NCBI GenBank assembly: GCA_964585785.1
Contig: CAZPFL010000002.1
Span: 33,101 to 97,100, forward strand
Source of the DNA: WHUA01 sp964585785
GTDB taxonomy: Bacteria; Pseudomonadota; Alphaproteobacteria; UBA8366
Direction of reading: 5' to 3'
Length of the DNA stretch: 64,000 nt
Shown here: positions 1-9,098 of the stretch, in pieces
How positions within the stretch are numbered: position 1 is the stretch's first letter
Layout of the letters: each line of letters starts with the position of its first letter
Position numbers and translations under genes: made by a program
Notes under the pieces: generated by a model
The model's input: the letters and a program-made list of their open reading frames with translations, nothing else
The model's database searches: none
What the model was told of the DNA's origin: nothing

Positions 1-617
1 CGGGCTCCGGCAAGTCGACGCTGATCCGCTGCATCAACGCGCTCACCCCGATCGACTCTGGCTCGATCAAGGTCGAGGGCCAGGAGGTCCACGACCCGAA
101 AGTCGACAAGCTGGCGCTGCGCCGCAAGGTCGGCATGGTGTTCCAACAGTACAATCTGTTCCCGCACAAGACGGCGCTGGAAAATGTGATGATGGCGCCG
201 GTGCTGGTGCTGAAGCAGCCGAAGGCCGAGGTTGAGGCGCGGGCGCGTAAGCTGATCGCCAAGGTCCGCCTCGAAGGCAAGGAGGATTCCTATCCGGGCG
301 AGCTCTCCGGCGGGCAGCAGCAACGGGTCGCGATCGCCCGCTCGCTGTGCATGAACCCGGACATCATGCTGTTCGATGAGGTCACCGCAGCTCTCGACCC
401 GGAGACGGTGAAGGAGGTGCTGTTCACCATCCGCGAGCTCGCGGAGGAGGGCATGACCTGCGTGCTGGTGACGCATGAGATGGGCTTCGCCCGCGAGGTT
501 GCCAACGAGATCTATTTCACGGACCGGGGCGTTATCGTCGAGCACGGCCCGCCCGCCACCTTCTTCACGGAGGCGAGCGACCCCAGAACGAGGGAGTTCC
601 TGTCGCAGATCCTGTGA
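1..617 (+). CDS. Amino-acid ABC transporter ATP-binding protein (5' truncated)
   Basis: The reading frame is open from the window edge (first whole codon at position 3), so the N-terminus lies outside. Visible parts are the end of Walker A (GSGKST, first codons), the Q-loop MVFQQYNLFPH, the ABC signature LSGGQQQR, Walker B with catalytic Glu changed in context to DEVTAALDP, and the switch His in LVTHEMG. The FQQYNLFPH Q-loop and the short C-terminus without a regulatory domain are typical of the GlnQ/HisP/ArtP polar amino-acid importer ATPases. It would energise a cytoplasmic-membrane permease encoded upstream, outside the window. The exact substrate cannot be told. Confidence 0.93.
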   Translation, partial: GSGKSTLIRCINALTPIDSGSIKVEGQEVHDPKVDKLALRRKVGMVFQQYNLFPHKTALENVMMAPVLVLKQPKAEVEARARKLIAKVRLEGKEDSYPGELSGGQQQRVAIARSLCMNPDIMLFDEVTAALDPETVKEVLFTIRELAEEGMTCVLVTHEMGFAREVANEIYFTDRGVIVEHGPPATFFTEASDPRTREFLSQIL

Positions 618-668
618 GCCGCGGGGTCCTTAGCCTATGGCGTGGCCGCCGGCGTGCCACGATTGGGG

Positions 669-1136
669 TCAGCCGCCAACCGCGTGGCTGACGTTGACGC
701 CGAGCTGATAAACCAGCTCTCCGCCGAAATAGGCGGTCGTCGTGATCAGGGCCGCGCCGGCGATCTCGATGATCACCACCGCGGCTTTGCGGCCGCCGTC
801 GAGCGACAGGCCCCGCCACCAGGCAAATCCGCGCAGGATGGCCCAGACGGCAAAGCAGGAAGCGGTTACCGTGCCCAGCGTCTCGTGCGTTTCCAAGGCC
901 GCTTCGCTGAAACCCTTCGAAATCGCGATGTCCATGGCCATGTCGCCGAACATGTAGGTCACCACGGCGGCCAATCCGGCCAGCACGGCGAGGGCGGCGG
1001 AAAGGTTGGCGGCGCAGGCCCGGCCGGAAATCGACCTGCCGGTCACGAGCATCAGGATGTCGAAGGCCGCCAGGCACAAGAAGAAGACAATCGGGAAATG
1101 GACCGCGATTGGATGAATATGCGCGATGGAAAGCAT
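669..1136 (-). CDS. DUF2231 family membrane protein
   Basis: A 155-residue hydrophobic protein with about four membrane segments. It has the conserved N-terminal HIHPIAVHFPI motif and a C-terminal FGGELVYQLGVNV motif that are typical of the DUF2231 family. Family members are small inner-membrane proteins of unknown function, sometimes near cytochromes or redox proteins, and the paired His residues could bind metal or haem (inference). It converges on the ABC ATPase gene and stands alone on its strand apart from the Sel1 gene upstream. Confidence 0.85.
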   Translation of the reverse strand: MLSIAHIHPIAVHFPIVFFLCLAAFDILMLVTGRSISGRACAANLSAALAVLAGLAAVVTYMFGDMAMDIAISKGFSEAALETHETLGTVTASCFAVWAILRGFAWWRGLSLDGGRKAAVVIIEIAGAALITTTAYFGGELVYQLGVNVSHAVGG

Positions 1137-1271
1137 GATGTTGCCCTTATTTGTGATTGGGCGAACTATGATTGCCTTCGCTTACGGGAACATGACGAGG
1201 CGTTTGATCTGGGGTTTTCTCACGCGGCGGTTGCCCGTGAGGCACGTATCGGGAACCAGCGAGGACGGCGC

Positions 1272-1967
1272 TCAGCCGGTGCTCTCGGCCGATCCGATGT
1301 CAGCCATGCCGAATACCTCCGGCGCGGATTTCCGGGTCAGGACTTGCGCCTGGGCGATCTGGCTTTCCGACATGGTCTTGAGGAGACGGTTGCGCAGCTG
1401 CGGGGCCTGATCGTCACCCTTTTCGGCGGCGATTTCGTACCAGACATAGGCCCAAATCGGGTCTTTCTTGACGCCCCAGCCCTTCGCGTAAAGCGTCCCG
1501 ACCTTACGCGCCGCGACGGCGTTGCCGTCCAGCGCCGCGCGTTCCAGCCACCGATGGGCCTTTGCGAAATTTTGCAGCGTTTCGGTGCCGTGAAGGTAAA
1601 TCTCGCCAAGACGAAGCTCGGCGTCCCGCCAGCCGGCGTGCGCCGCCTTCCGGTAGCAGGCGATCGCCGTGGCCGCGTTCTTCGAAACACCCAGACCGCC
1701 TTCATACATGCGCCCCAGCCAGTAATCGGCTTCCGCGTCGTTCGCGTTCGCCAGCGACTGGAAGGTCGGCAGGGCAACCGCGTAGGCGCCCTGGTCGAAT
1801 GCGGAAATGGCTTCCCTGATAACGCGGTTCCGGGGCTCCGCGCGCGCGGTGGGCGAGAGGGCTGCCACGCTGCATAGGGCGATGGCCAGAATGATCAAAT
1901 TGCGCACCGTCCATCGCCAAGGAGTGATGGCGTCGATCTGCGTTTTCGCTGTTCGTCGGGTGCTCAT
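1272..1967 (-). CDS. Secreted Sel1-repeat (TPR-like) protein
   Basis: I start it at the ATG at 1967, which has AGGGA upstream and gives a normal N-terminus with a hydrophobic signal segment at about residues 22-42 ending near ALSPTARA. A longer in-frame ATG at 2099 would prepend 44 Arg-rich residues and is unlikely. The mature part holds about four Sel1-like repeats (for example WLGRMYEGGLGV, LGEIYLHGTE and YAKGWGVKKDPIWAYVWYEIAA), which form TPR-like solenoids used for protein-protein contact. Probable location is the periplasm. The partner is unknown. Confidence 0.85.
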   Translation of the reverse strand: MSTRRTAKTQIDAITPWRWTVRNLIILAIALCSVAALSPTARAEPRNRVIREAISAFDQGAYAVALPTFQSLANANDAEADYWLGRMYEGGLGVSKNAATAIACYRKAAHAGWRDAELRLGEIYLHGTETLQNFAKAHRWLERAALDGNAVAARKVGTLYAKGWGVKKDPIWAYVWYEIAAEKGDDQAPQLRNRLLKTMSESQIAQAQVLTRKSAPEVFGMADIGSAESTG

Positions 1968-2230
1968 GGCGCGATCCCTTTCGACGGCATGGCCGCTGCA
2001 TCGGTGAACTTCCAGGCCGTGGGCCGGCGCCGAGCCGAATCGGAAAGCACGGCGTTGCCTGCGCGGCCTCTGGTCTGGTTTCCGCAAGAAGAGTGCCAAG
2101 CCGCAGGCCTGAAAATCCGGTAGTTTCCGGACGCTTTCGCCGGTGCCGGCGGTTGAAAAGAACCGTTTGCAGCACCGTAACGGCCACTCGGTATCGATGG
2201 ATTGTCCGCCGCGACAAGGACGCGGCGAAC

Positions 2231-3634
2231 TCAGCGCGATTCCGTCAGCAGGCCGTATTTCTGGATCCGATAGCGAAGCGTGTTCCGCGTCGTTCCGAGG
2301 GCGCGGGCGGCCGCCGTCACGTTGCCATTATGACGCTTCAAGGTGGTCTCGATAATGTATCGATCCATGTCTTCGAGCCGCATGCTTCCGTCAAGCGGCA
2401 GGCAAAGGCGATTGCCGTCGATCTCGGCGGGCGACGCTGCCGTGCCCGCCGCCGGTGCGGCGGCGAGCTGCAGCCATTCGATCGGGAGGCTTGGGCCGGT
2501 CGAAAAAAGAACGCAGCGCTCGATCACGTTGCGCAGCTCGCGCACATTCCCCGGCCAATCGTGCTGCTTCAGGGCGCGCCACGCGGCATCGGGGAGGGTA
2601 CGGACCTGTTTCGCCGCCTTGCTGTTGAACTCCGCGACATACAGCGGAACCAGGTCTTCCAGATCGTCCTTCCGGTCGCGCAGTGCCGGCAATTCGAGGC
2701 GAAACACGCTGAGCCGGTGATAGAGATCGGCCCGAAACACGCCCGCGGCGACGCACGCCTCGAGGTTCCGGTTGCTCGCCGCGACGATCTGAACATCGAC
2801 GGGGATCGTCCGATCGCCGCCCAAGCGCCGGATCGCGCGGTCTTCGATGGCGGTCAGGAGCTTGGCCTGCAGGTCGCCCGGCAGCTCTCCGACCTCGTCC
2901 AGGAAGAGCGTGCCGCCGTTGGCCTGTTCCATGAGGCCGCGATGCCGCCCTTTTGCACCGGTGAAAGCGCCGGCCTCATGGCCGAACAGCTCCGATTCCA
3001 GCAGCTCGCGCGGCAAGGCGGCGCAGTTCACTTCGACCAACGGGCTCTCGCTGCGCCGGCCGGCATAGTGAAGGATGCGCGCCGCCAGGCCCTTGCCGGT
3101 GCCGGTCTCGCCCGTGATGACGACCGCGCTGAAAGGGACGGCCGTGACTTTTCTCAGGATCTCCCGTACCGCACGCGCCGCATGGCTCCTTCCGACGAAG
3201 GAGTCCGGCGAATAGCGCCGCGCGCGCACCGAGACCTCGTCGCGAAGCCGCCTCTGCGCGCGGGCGCTGCGGATTGCCGCGGTAACGACCAGGTCCAAGC
3301 GGTCCTGCTCGCAGGGCTTGGTCAGGAAGTCGTACGCGCCCAGGCGGAGCGCGCGCACCGAATCAGGGACGTCGCCGTAACCCGTCAGGAAAATCCACTC
3401 GCCCGTTTGATGCTGCGTAGTGCGGATCTTCTCCAGCAGGTCCAGCGCATTCCCGTCGGTCAGGCTCATATCGGAAAGGATGACCAGCGGCTCGCGATCT
3501 TTCGCGAGCAAGAAGCGTTCGGCCCCGCGCAAGGTCTCGATGAGGACGACCTCCCAACCCTTTCGGCGGTAATGCCGCTGCAACTCGGTGCCGAGCAGCC
3601 GCTCGTCTTCGATAATCATAAGGCTGTCAGGCAT
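2231..3634 (-). CDS. NtrC-family sigma54-dependent response regulator
   Basis: A 467-residue three-domain activator. The receiver domain (1-120) has acidic residues D10/E11, phospho-acceptor D55, T84 and K106. The central AAA+ domain has Walker A GETGTGKG, the sigma54-contact loop GAFTGA, and Walker B GGTLFLDEVGEL. The C-terminal Fis-type helix-turn-helix (NGNVTAAARALGTTRNTLRYR) binds enhancer DNA. The start overlaps the kinase stop by 8 nt and GAGGA lies just upstream, so the pair is translationally coupled. It should activate RNA polymerase-sigma54. Two sigma54 promoter matches in the nearby divergent region (about 6995-7200) are the obvious targets. Confidence 0.96.
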   Translation of the reverse strand: MPDSLMIIEDERLLGTELQRHYRRKGWEVVLIETLRGAERFLLAKDREPLVILSDMSLTDGNALDLLEKIRTTQHQTGEWIFLTGYGDVPDSVRALRLGAYDFLTKPCEQDRLDLVVTAAIRSARAQRRLRDEVSVRARRYSPDSFVGRSHAARAVREILRKVTAVPFSAVVITGETGTGKGLAARILHYAGRRSESPLVEVNCAALPRELLESELFGHEAGAFTGAKGRHRGLMEQANGGTLFLDEVGELPGDLQAKLLTAIEDRAIRRLGGDRTIPVDVQIVAASNRNLEACVAAGVFRADLYHRLSVFRLELPALRDRKDDLEDLVPLYVAEFNSKAAKQVRTLPDAAWRALKQHDWPGNVRELRNVIERCVLFSTGPSLPIEWLQLAAAPAAGTAASPAEIDGNRLCLPLDGSMRLEDMDRYIIETTLKRHNGNVTAAARALGTTRNTLRYRIQKYGLLTESR

Positions 3635-5138
3635 GTTGTCCTCGGCGGGGTAGCAGGAGCCTTACGCAGGCGCCATGAGGTTCCAGATTTCGCAGCTTCA
3701 TCTGCCCTCCCAGACTGCGCACGAGACGCGAGACGATCGACAAGCCGAGCCCGGTCCCGCCCGGTCGGCCGGTGCGGAACGCGACGATATTTCCCTTGAG
3801 CAGATTGGCCGGGAAGCCGGGGCCGTCGTCGCTCACGGACAGCTCGAGCTTGTCGTCTGCGGCGACGGCGCGAACCGTGATCGTGCCGGCCTTGTCGCCG
3901 ATGGCGTCGGCCGCATTCAGGATGAGATTGAGCAGGGCCTGCCGCACGCCATCCTTCGGCAAGTGACAAACCACGTCCTCGGGAATGTAGGTGCGGAGCT
4001 GAATGGCCCTGGGAATTTGATAGCGCACCAGGGCCAGAAGCTCGTCGATATTCTTGCCGATCGCGATGTTGGAGGCGGGCTCCAGCGTGACGCGTGATTG
4101 GTCGAGCAGGCCGTTGAGCAATGTGGTCACGCGCCGGAGCTCGTCGACGACGAGGTCTATGCGTTCAACGATGTCATGGCGATCGCGGAATTCCGAGCGG
4201 ATATTGGCCAGGGCCAGCTGCATGCCGGCCAAGGGATTACGCAATTCATGGGCAATTCTCGCGGCCACTTCGCCGACCGCGGCCAAGCGCTCGGCGCCGG
4301 CGAGGCTGCGGTTTTGCTCCAGTAGCGTTTCGGTGGCGGTTCGCACCTCCTGTTCGAGCGTGTCCTTGTTCCGCGCGCTCTCATTCTCCAGCTCGACGAG
4401 GCGGTTGACGAGGTGGTTGTAGCTGACGATGAGGGGTTCGACGATCGGATCGACCCCGACGGTCGAGGCCAGGCCGTAATCGCGCTTCGCCAGGCGCGTG
4501 AGGAGGTGTTCGAGCATTTCCAGCGGCCGGAAGACACGGCTGCGCATTCGCATGAGGATGAAGATCCCGAGGGCGACCAGCACGAACAGCGCCGCGCCGG
4601 CCACGCTGAACTCGAGCGCCAGGTCGTGCCGCACGCCGGACAGCAGTGTTCTGTGCGCCGGAACCTCGGCGCCGAGAGCGGCCCGAACCTGTTCGATGGC
4701 CGCGAGCAGCGATGCCTTCGGATCGGTCTTGATGCCTTCCAGCGCGGCCCGCGCCGTGGCGAGCCGGTGCGGCGTATCGGAGGCGATGAAGCTGTCGGAT
4801 TTTATGATGGCGTCCAGGTCGCGGCGCAGCTTCTCGAGTTTCGGCTGGGGCAGGGTGTTTCCCTTCAAGCCCTCGATCGTCAGTGCTTCAAGATGAAGGG
4901 CCATCTGCTGCAAGCGGGAGACCGCCGACAGGTGCCTGTCAACGGGCTCCAGGTTCCGCAATCCCCGCCCGGCGATGACGCCGAATGTCGCGAGCGCCAG
5001 GACCAGAACGCAGACCGCAAGCGCAATCGGAAGCGTGACGGAATGAAAGACGTTGCGCCCCGTCAGGTGGCTCACCGACCTTCCGTCCGGTACATCCGAT
5101 AAACCGCTCAATGACATCTCGGCGTGATGCTCCGGCAT
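3627..5138 (-). CDS. Membrane sensor histidine kinase (partner of the NtrC-type regulator)
   Basis: 503 residues with a membrane segment at about 33-55, a periplasmic helical sensor region at about 60-175, a second membrane segment at about 176-196, and a HAMP-like linker and coiled coil. The HisKA box is ARIAHELRNPLAGMQ (H297) and the HATPase part has N-box LNLILNAADAI, G1 DDGPGFP and G2 GGTGLGLSIV. This layout matches NtrB/ZraS/HydH-like kinases that phosphorylate NtrC-type regulators. It is the first gene of a two-gene operon with the overlapping regulator. The signal is unknown. The adjacent solute-binding protein may be a co-sensor or a target (inference). Confidence 0.95.
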   Translation of the reverse strand: MPEHHAEMSLSGLSDVPDGRSVSHLTGRNVFHSVTLPIALAVCVLVLALATFGVIAGRGLRNLEPVDRHLSAVSRLQQMALHLEALTIEGLKGNTLPQPKLEKLRRDLDAIIKSDSFIASDTPHRLATARAALEGIKTDPKASLLAAIEQVRAALGAEVPAHRTLLSGVRHDLALEFSVAGAALFVLVALGIFILMRMRSRVFRPLEMLEHLLTRLAKRDYGLASTVGVDPIVEPLIVSYNHLVNRLVELENESARNKDTLEQEVRTATETLLEQNRSLAGAERLAAVGEVAARIAHELRNPLAGMQLALANIRSEFRDRHDIVERIDLVVDELRRVTTLLNGLLDQSRVTLEPASNIAIGKNIDELLALVRYQIPRAIQLRTYIPEDVVCHLPKDGVRQALLNLILNAADAIGDKAGTITVRAVAADDKLELSVSDDGPGFPANLLKGNIVAFRTGRPGGTGLGLSIVSRLVRSLGGQMKLRNLEPHGACVRLLLPRRGQHA

Positions 5139-5367
5139 GGTGCGATTCTTTCAGTCGTTAGGCCCGAAACTCCCTTGCTGCTGTGCGCGGCGCCTTTCGG
5201 ATGGGGGCCTGTCGTCGGTCCCAATTGAAGCCTGCCGCGTCGCCCAGGAGGGGCGGGTCGAATGCCGAATTCGGAAGCATGACAAACAGATAGGGAGGAA
5301 ACGCCTGAATGCCATGTTTATTTAGTGTCGCGGTGCGGCCTCTGCCCGTGGTGAAAATGTCGCGCCC

Positions 5368-5398
5368 GGGCCGCCGCTCCCGTGGGAGGCGGCGGCCC
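5368..5398 (-). terminator. Hairpin downstream of the binding-protein gene
   Basis: A GC-rich inverted repeat: left arm GGGCCGCCGCTCCC, two-base loop, right arm GGGAGGCGGCGGCCC with a single bulge. It lies 33 nt past the stop of the minus-strand binding-protein gene and before the kinase gene. On the minus strand it is followed by a weak T-containing tract only. It probably ends or attenuates the binding-protein transcript before the two-component operon. Confidence 0.6.
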
Positions 5399-5430
5399 GT
5401 CCGGCCCGTATCAACGACCTATCGACACGG

Positions 5431-6678
5431 TCAGGTGCCCGCCTCGCGCGGGTATTCGAACTTGGCCGTCGCGTATTTCCTTGGCGCCACGACCTGATAT
5501 TTGCCGTCCTGAATCTGCCGCAGGACCATCGGTTTCGCCGTGTCCTTGCCGGTCTTGTCGAATTTGATCGGACCGTAGAAGGTATTGAAGTCGAGGCTGG
5601 CGAGCGCCGCCCGCAGTTTTTTCGGGTTCAGGCTGTTCGCCTTCTCCAGGGCTTCCTTCCAGACGATGACGGCGGCTGTGGCGCTTGCCGCCTGATACGG
5701 CACCTCGGAATACTCGGGATAATCCTTCTTGAACAGCTTGGCGTAATCCGCCGCCGTGCCGAAATACTTACCCTTGTAGTGCAGGGTTTCGGCCCATTGC
5801 GTCGGGCAGAGGATCCCTTCCGTCGCCTTCTTGCCGAACTTCTTGACGATGTCGGCCGCTTCGCATTGCGTGATCGTGATCATCGGAACATGGACCTGAT
5901 TTTCCTTGATCTCGCGCACCGCGGTCGCGGCGCCCTTCTCGTGGCCGGAGACGATGAGCAGGTCGGGCTTGAGCGCCTTCACCTTGGTCAGCGTCGCGGA
6001 CATGTCGTTCAGGTCGGTCGGCAACTTGTCGTCGACGACGATCTTCATGCCGTATTTCTTCGCCCGCGCAATCGCGCCGGCCCTCACGTCGAGCGAGAAG
6101 GGGTCATTCTCGAAGGCCATCGCAATCGTGACCGAGGACGGTTTCTTGCCGTGCTTCTTCGCCATCTCGGCGGCGAGGTCGATTGAGCTGTCGATATACT
6201 GCTCGGAGGTCGAGACGATGCCGAACATGTATTTGTAGCCCTGGGTGAAGAGCGAGCGGGAGGCCGCCTCCGCTTCGACCATGGGGATTTCGTACTTCTC
6301 GACGATGGGCGCGGCGGCTTTGGTCGTGGCCGAGCTGTAGGGGCCAAGCAGCAGCTTGACGCCGTCCTGCTTGATCAGACGCTCGAACAGCTCCGCGGTG
6401 CGCAGCGGCGTCGATTCGTCGTCGTAGTACTTCATCTTGAGCTTATAGGTTTTACCGCCGATCTTGACGCCGCCCATCTCGTTGATGCGCTTGACGCCGA
6501 GATCGTAGCCGCGCTGCGTGATGATGCCGTTGGTGGCGTATTTGCCGGTCAGCGAGACGGCCGAGCCGATGATGAGCGTGTTGTTATTGGCCGCTAACGC
6601 CGGAGCGGCACCGCCCGCGACGCCGAGCGCAATGGCGGCGACCCCGACGGTTATCGGATAACGCAAAGAAATACGCAT
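5431..6678 (-). CDS. Branched-chain amino-acid-type ABC substrate-binding protein
   Basis: I start it at the ATG at 6678, preceded by AGGA and followed by a clear signal peptide (MRISLRYPITVGVAAIALG ending at APALAA), giving 415 residues. A longer frame to 6939 lacks signal-peptide sense. The mature protein is a Leu/Ile/Val-binding (periplasmic-binding type I) fold, with IGSAVSLTGKYA at the first strand, YYDDESTP, the LLGPYSSATT hinge motif, and LLIVSGHEKGAA. No permease or ATPase accompanies it, so it is an orphan binding protein beside a two-component system. A sigma54 promoter match lies about 300 nt upstream. Confidence 0.92.
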   Translation of the reverse strand: MRISLRYPITVGVAAIALGVAGGAAPALAANNNTLIIGSAVSLTGKYATNGIITQRGYDLGVKRINEMGGVKIGGKTYKLKMKYYDDESTPLRTAELFERLIKQDGVKLLLGPYSSATTKAAAPIVEKYEIPMVEAEAASRSLFTQGYKYMFGIVSTSEQYIDSSIDLAAEMAKKHGKKPSSVTIAMAFENDPFSLDVRAGAIARAKKYGMKIVVDDKLPTDLNDMSATLTKVKALKPDLLIVSGHEKGAATAVREIKENQVHVPMITITQCEAADIVKKFGKKATEGILCPTQWAETLHYKGKYFGTAADYAKLFKKDYPEYSEVPYQAASATAAVIVWKEALEKANSLNPKKLRAALASLDFNTFYGPIKFDKTGKDTAKPMVLRQIQDGKYQVVAPRKYATAKFEYPREAGT

Positions 6679-6994
6679 TGTTTCCTGTCCTTTCGATTGT
6701 TGTCGTTGGCGCCGATATCTCGGAGCCTGCGCCGGCACCGCTGCAGTTGGACCGGCGCAGCAACGTCCCCGTCGTGGCCGGCTGTCCTGTCCAACGCCGG
6801 GAGCACGATCCGTAAAGCCGCCCCCCATTGCATTTGGGCCATCCTTCTTCCGGCCGTGCCGTTGCATCGACTGCCCGTGGAAAGCGCCGAACAACGCAGG
6901 TCGCGGCGTCGATAGGTCTTCGGATTCTCCCGACGACATATCGCGCTGCGACGGATGTTCGGGCTGCCGCAGAGGAGCCGTCTGGCTGGGTTAT

Positions 6995-7011
6995 GGCAAT
7001 GCGCGTGCCAA
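6995..7011 (-). promoter_or_regulatory. Sigma54 (-24/-12) promoter for the binding-protein gene
   Basis: Read on the minus strand the sequence is TTGGCACGCGCATTGCC. This matches TGGCACG-N4-TTGC exactly, with GG and GC at the required spacing. Transcription would start near 6984, leaving a leader of about 300 nt before the ATG at 6678. The nearby NtrC-type activator makes this functionally plausible. Confidence 0.8.
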
Positions 7012-7087
7012 GGCGGAATTTCTTGATATGCCGCGGAGTTAGAGGATCGTTTCCCCGAACGGTCGCGGCCGAATGGTTGAAATCCAC

Positions 7088-7103
7088 CCGCGGTGCGCCG
7101 CGG
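7088..7103. promoter_or_regulatory. Candidate shared enhancer palindrome between divergent sigma54 promoters
   Basis: CCGCGG-TGCG-CCGCGG, a near-perfect 16-bp dyad lying about 80-95 nt upstream of each of the two divergent sigma54 promoter matches. That is the usual distance for an NtrC-family upstream activating site. In a GC-rich genome such a palindrome can arise by chance, so this is tentative. Confidence 0.3.
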
Positions 7104-7184
7104 AATGGCCGAAGCCAACCGATAACGCATCGTTCCAGCTGTGCATGGGCGCCCTTTGCCGGCCAGATGCCGAGGATTCTGCGA

Positions 7185-7200
7185 TTGGCACGGCGAATGC
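7185..7200 (+). promoter_or_regulatory. Sigma54 (-24/-12) promoter for the yfdX-like gene
   Basis: TTGGCACG-GCGA-ATGC matches the sigma54 consensus TGGCACG-N4-TTGC with one change (A for the first T of the -12 box). The invariant GG and GC keep correct spacing. The start would be near 7212, about 80 nt before the ATG at 7292. It is divergent from the 6995-7011 promoter. Confidence 0.65.
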
Positions 7201-7291
7201 GTCGAACGCGCCGTGCGACAGGCATCGGCGTGATGCCATCGCGCGTTGCCAACGATTGGCCTTGACGAGGCCTCTACGAGGAGAAGGAACC

Positions 7292-7972
7292 ATGTTCGAG
7301 CATGCTGCACCGCGACCCTGGCGCGTGATTGCCGTCGCCGCCATTGCCCTTACGACCGCCGGCGTTGGTTTGCCCGCGCTTGCGGCGACCAGCCCCGATG
7401 CCGCGAAGAATCTTTCGCTTTCCGAGGACTGGACCAATCCGCACATGGCAACCCTTGCCGATAGCTCGGACCGGTTGCTGCTTCAGCGCATACGCTCCGC
7501 TCAGGACATGATCAGCGCCGGCAAGCTTACGGCCGCCCGTAACGACCTCGACGCGGCCAAAGATACCGCCGGCGCGATACGGACGATGCTGCCCTTTGTC
7601 GCCATCGCCGACCAAATCAAGGATGCGAAGACCGTGCTGCTCGACGGTCGCCTGGAGCAGTTTCGCCAGGATCTGCTCCCGGTTTACGCCCGGCTCGACG
7701 AAATGTCGGATTTCGCGCCCAACCTCGCGGCGGATACGAAAGTGAACCTGAAAAGGGCCGAGTTCATGGCCGATCACGGCCGCATCGTCGGCGCCGCGAA
7801 GGCGATCGACGACATTTCCTGCCGCATCACGGCAAGCAACGTCTATATCCCGGCGGTCTACGTCTATGACCGGCTGGCCGCCGCGCAGAGCGCGCTCTCC
7901 GAGGCCCAGCCGAACGTGGGCGCGGCCAAGCACGCCGTTGCAGACGCCGAGAATGTCCTGCTGCCGTCTTGA
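7292..7972 (+). CDS. YfdX family secreted protein
   Basis: 226 residues from the ATG at 7292, which has a strong GAGGAGAAGGA ribosome site. An earlier in-frame start at 7073 would add 73 residues and would begin upstream of the sigma54 promoter. A signal peptide runs to about residue 31 (PALAA). The remaining helical region resembles the YfdX family of stress-related periplasmic helical proteins, for example LLLQRIRSAQDMISAGKL, NLKRAEFMADHGRIVGAAKA and YIPAVYVYDRLAAAQSAL. In E. coli yfdX belongs to the EvgA acid/multidrug regulon; the function here is unproven. Its likely sigma54 promoter links it to the neighbouring NtrC-type regulator. Confidence 0.8.
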   Translation: MFEHAAPRPWRVIAVAAIALTTAGVGLPALAATSPDAAKNLSLSEDWTNPHMATLADSSDRLLLQRIRSAQDMISAGKLTAARNDLDAAKDTAGAIRTMLPFVAIADQIKDAKTVLLDGRLEQFRQDLLPVYARLDEMSDFAPNLAADTKVNLKRAEFMADHGRIVGAAKAIDDISCRITASNVYIPAVYVYDRLAAAQSALSEAQPNVGAAKHAVADAENVLLPS

Positions 7973-8128
7973 CGACGGATCAGGACCTGCTGAAGCGTCA
8001 TTTGCCGGACGAGAAACGGCTTGAGACGGGCCTGCGGCGCCCGTAGCATCACCGTTACAAGAATAATCCGGGCGCGCGGCCCAGAAAGCACCGGCCGCGC
8101 AGCCCGGCACAATTGCGGGAGGACGTCG

Positions 8129-8977
8129 ATGCAACCAGCAAAAGCGCCCACGATCTCCGCCCATGGCGCCGTGATGCCTGTTGTCGGCTACGGCACGATG
8201 CTTTTCCCCGAGCCGGACCGCGCGGCGGCGCTGATCGCCCACGCGATCGACTGCGGGTATCGCCACATCGACACGGCGCGAAAATATGGCTCCGAACAAT
8301 GGGTGGGCGAGGGCATCCGCGCATCCGGGATTGCCCGCGAGGCGTTGTTCGTCACCACCAAGGTCACCGAGGAAAACGCGCGCGAAGCCGATTTTGCTCG
8401 CTCGGTCGACACCAGCCTCGAAACCCTCGGTCTCGATTACGTCGATCTGCTCCTGATCCACTGGCCGCAGCCGCGGGTGCCGCTTGTCGAAACGCTGGGC
8501 GCGCTGGCCAGGGCCAAGCGCGCGGGACTGGCGCGCCATATCGGCCTGTCCAACTTCACCGTGGGGCTGATCGAGGAGGCCGTTGCGGTTTGTCCCGAGC
8601 CGCTGGTCACCAACCAGATCGAGTACCACGCCTATATCCGCCAGGATAAGGTTCTGGCTGCCTGCGCCCGCCATGGACTTATCGTCACCTGCCACGTTCC
8701 GCTGGCCCGCGGCAAGCTTCTGGATGACCCGGTGATTTGCGAGATCGCGGCGGCCCATGGCCGGTCGAGCGCGCAGATCGCACTGCGCTGGCTGATCCAG
8801 CAACCGCAAATCGCGGTCGTTCCCCGCGCGCTGAAATTAAGTGAGATCGAGGAGAATATCGCTCTGTTCGATTTCACGCTCAGCGATGAGGAGATGGGTC
8901 GGATCGGCGCGCTGCGCGACAAGAATATGCGCGTCGTCGACCCGGCGGTGCGCCGGCCGGTGTGGGACATCGGCTGA
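8129..8977 (+). CDS. Aldo/keto reductase
   Basis: 282 residues from the ATG at 8129 with GGGAGGA upstream; a longer frame from 8021 has no sense before it. It has the (beta/alpha)8 NADPH-dependent aldo/keto reductase fingerprint: GYRHIDTARKYGSE with D48 and Y53, TTKV with K78, LLLIHWP with H111, IGLSNF and a TNQIEYH motif. It is likely a cytoplasmic carbonyl reductase of the 2,5-diketo-gluconate reductase type. The natural substrate is not evident from the neighbours. Confidence 0.93.
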   Translation: MQPAKAPTISAHGAVMPVVGYGTMLFPEPDRAAALIAHAIDCGYRHIDTARKYGSEQWVGEGIRASGIAREALFVTTKVTEENAREADFARSVDTSLETLGLDYVDLLLIHWPQPRVPLVETLGALARAKRAGLARHIGLSNFTVGLIEEAVAVCPEPLVTNQIEYHAYIRQDKVLAACARHGLIVTCHVPLARGKLLDDPVICEIAAAHGRSSAQIALRWLIQQPQIAVVPRALKLSEIEENIALFDFTLSDEEMGRIGALRDKNMRVVDPAVRRPVWDIG

Positions 8978-9098
8978 CGGGATCTTCACAGCGGTCGTGG
9001 TATCGATCGCGGCTCGCAAACACACGACCCCCCTTATCGCCAACGCCTTCAATTAGCGTTGGGCTAGTCAAAGCAGGCTGATCCGCGTCCCTGGTTTC

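Noticed and set aside
642..1877. 411-aa plus-strand frame
   Set aside because: Opposite-strand shadow of the DUF2231 and Sel1 genes; Arg/Gly-rich without family pattern.
2093..3799. 568-aa plus-strand frame
   Set aside because: Shadow of the NtrC-type regulator, whose motifs are unmistakable on the other strand.
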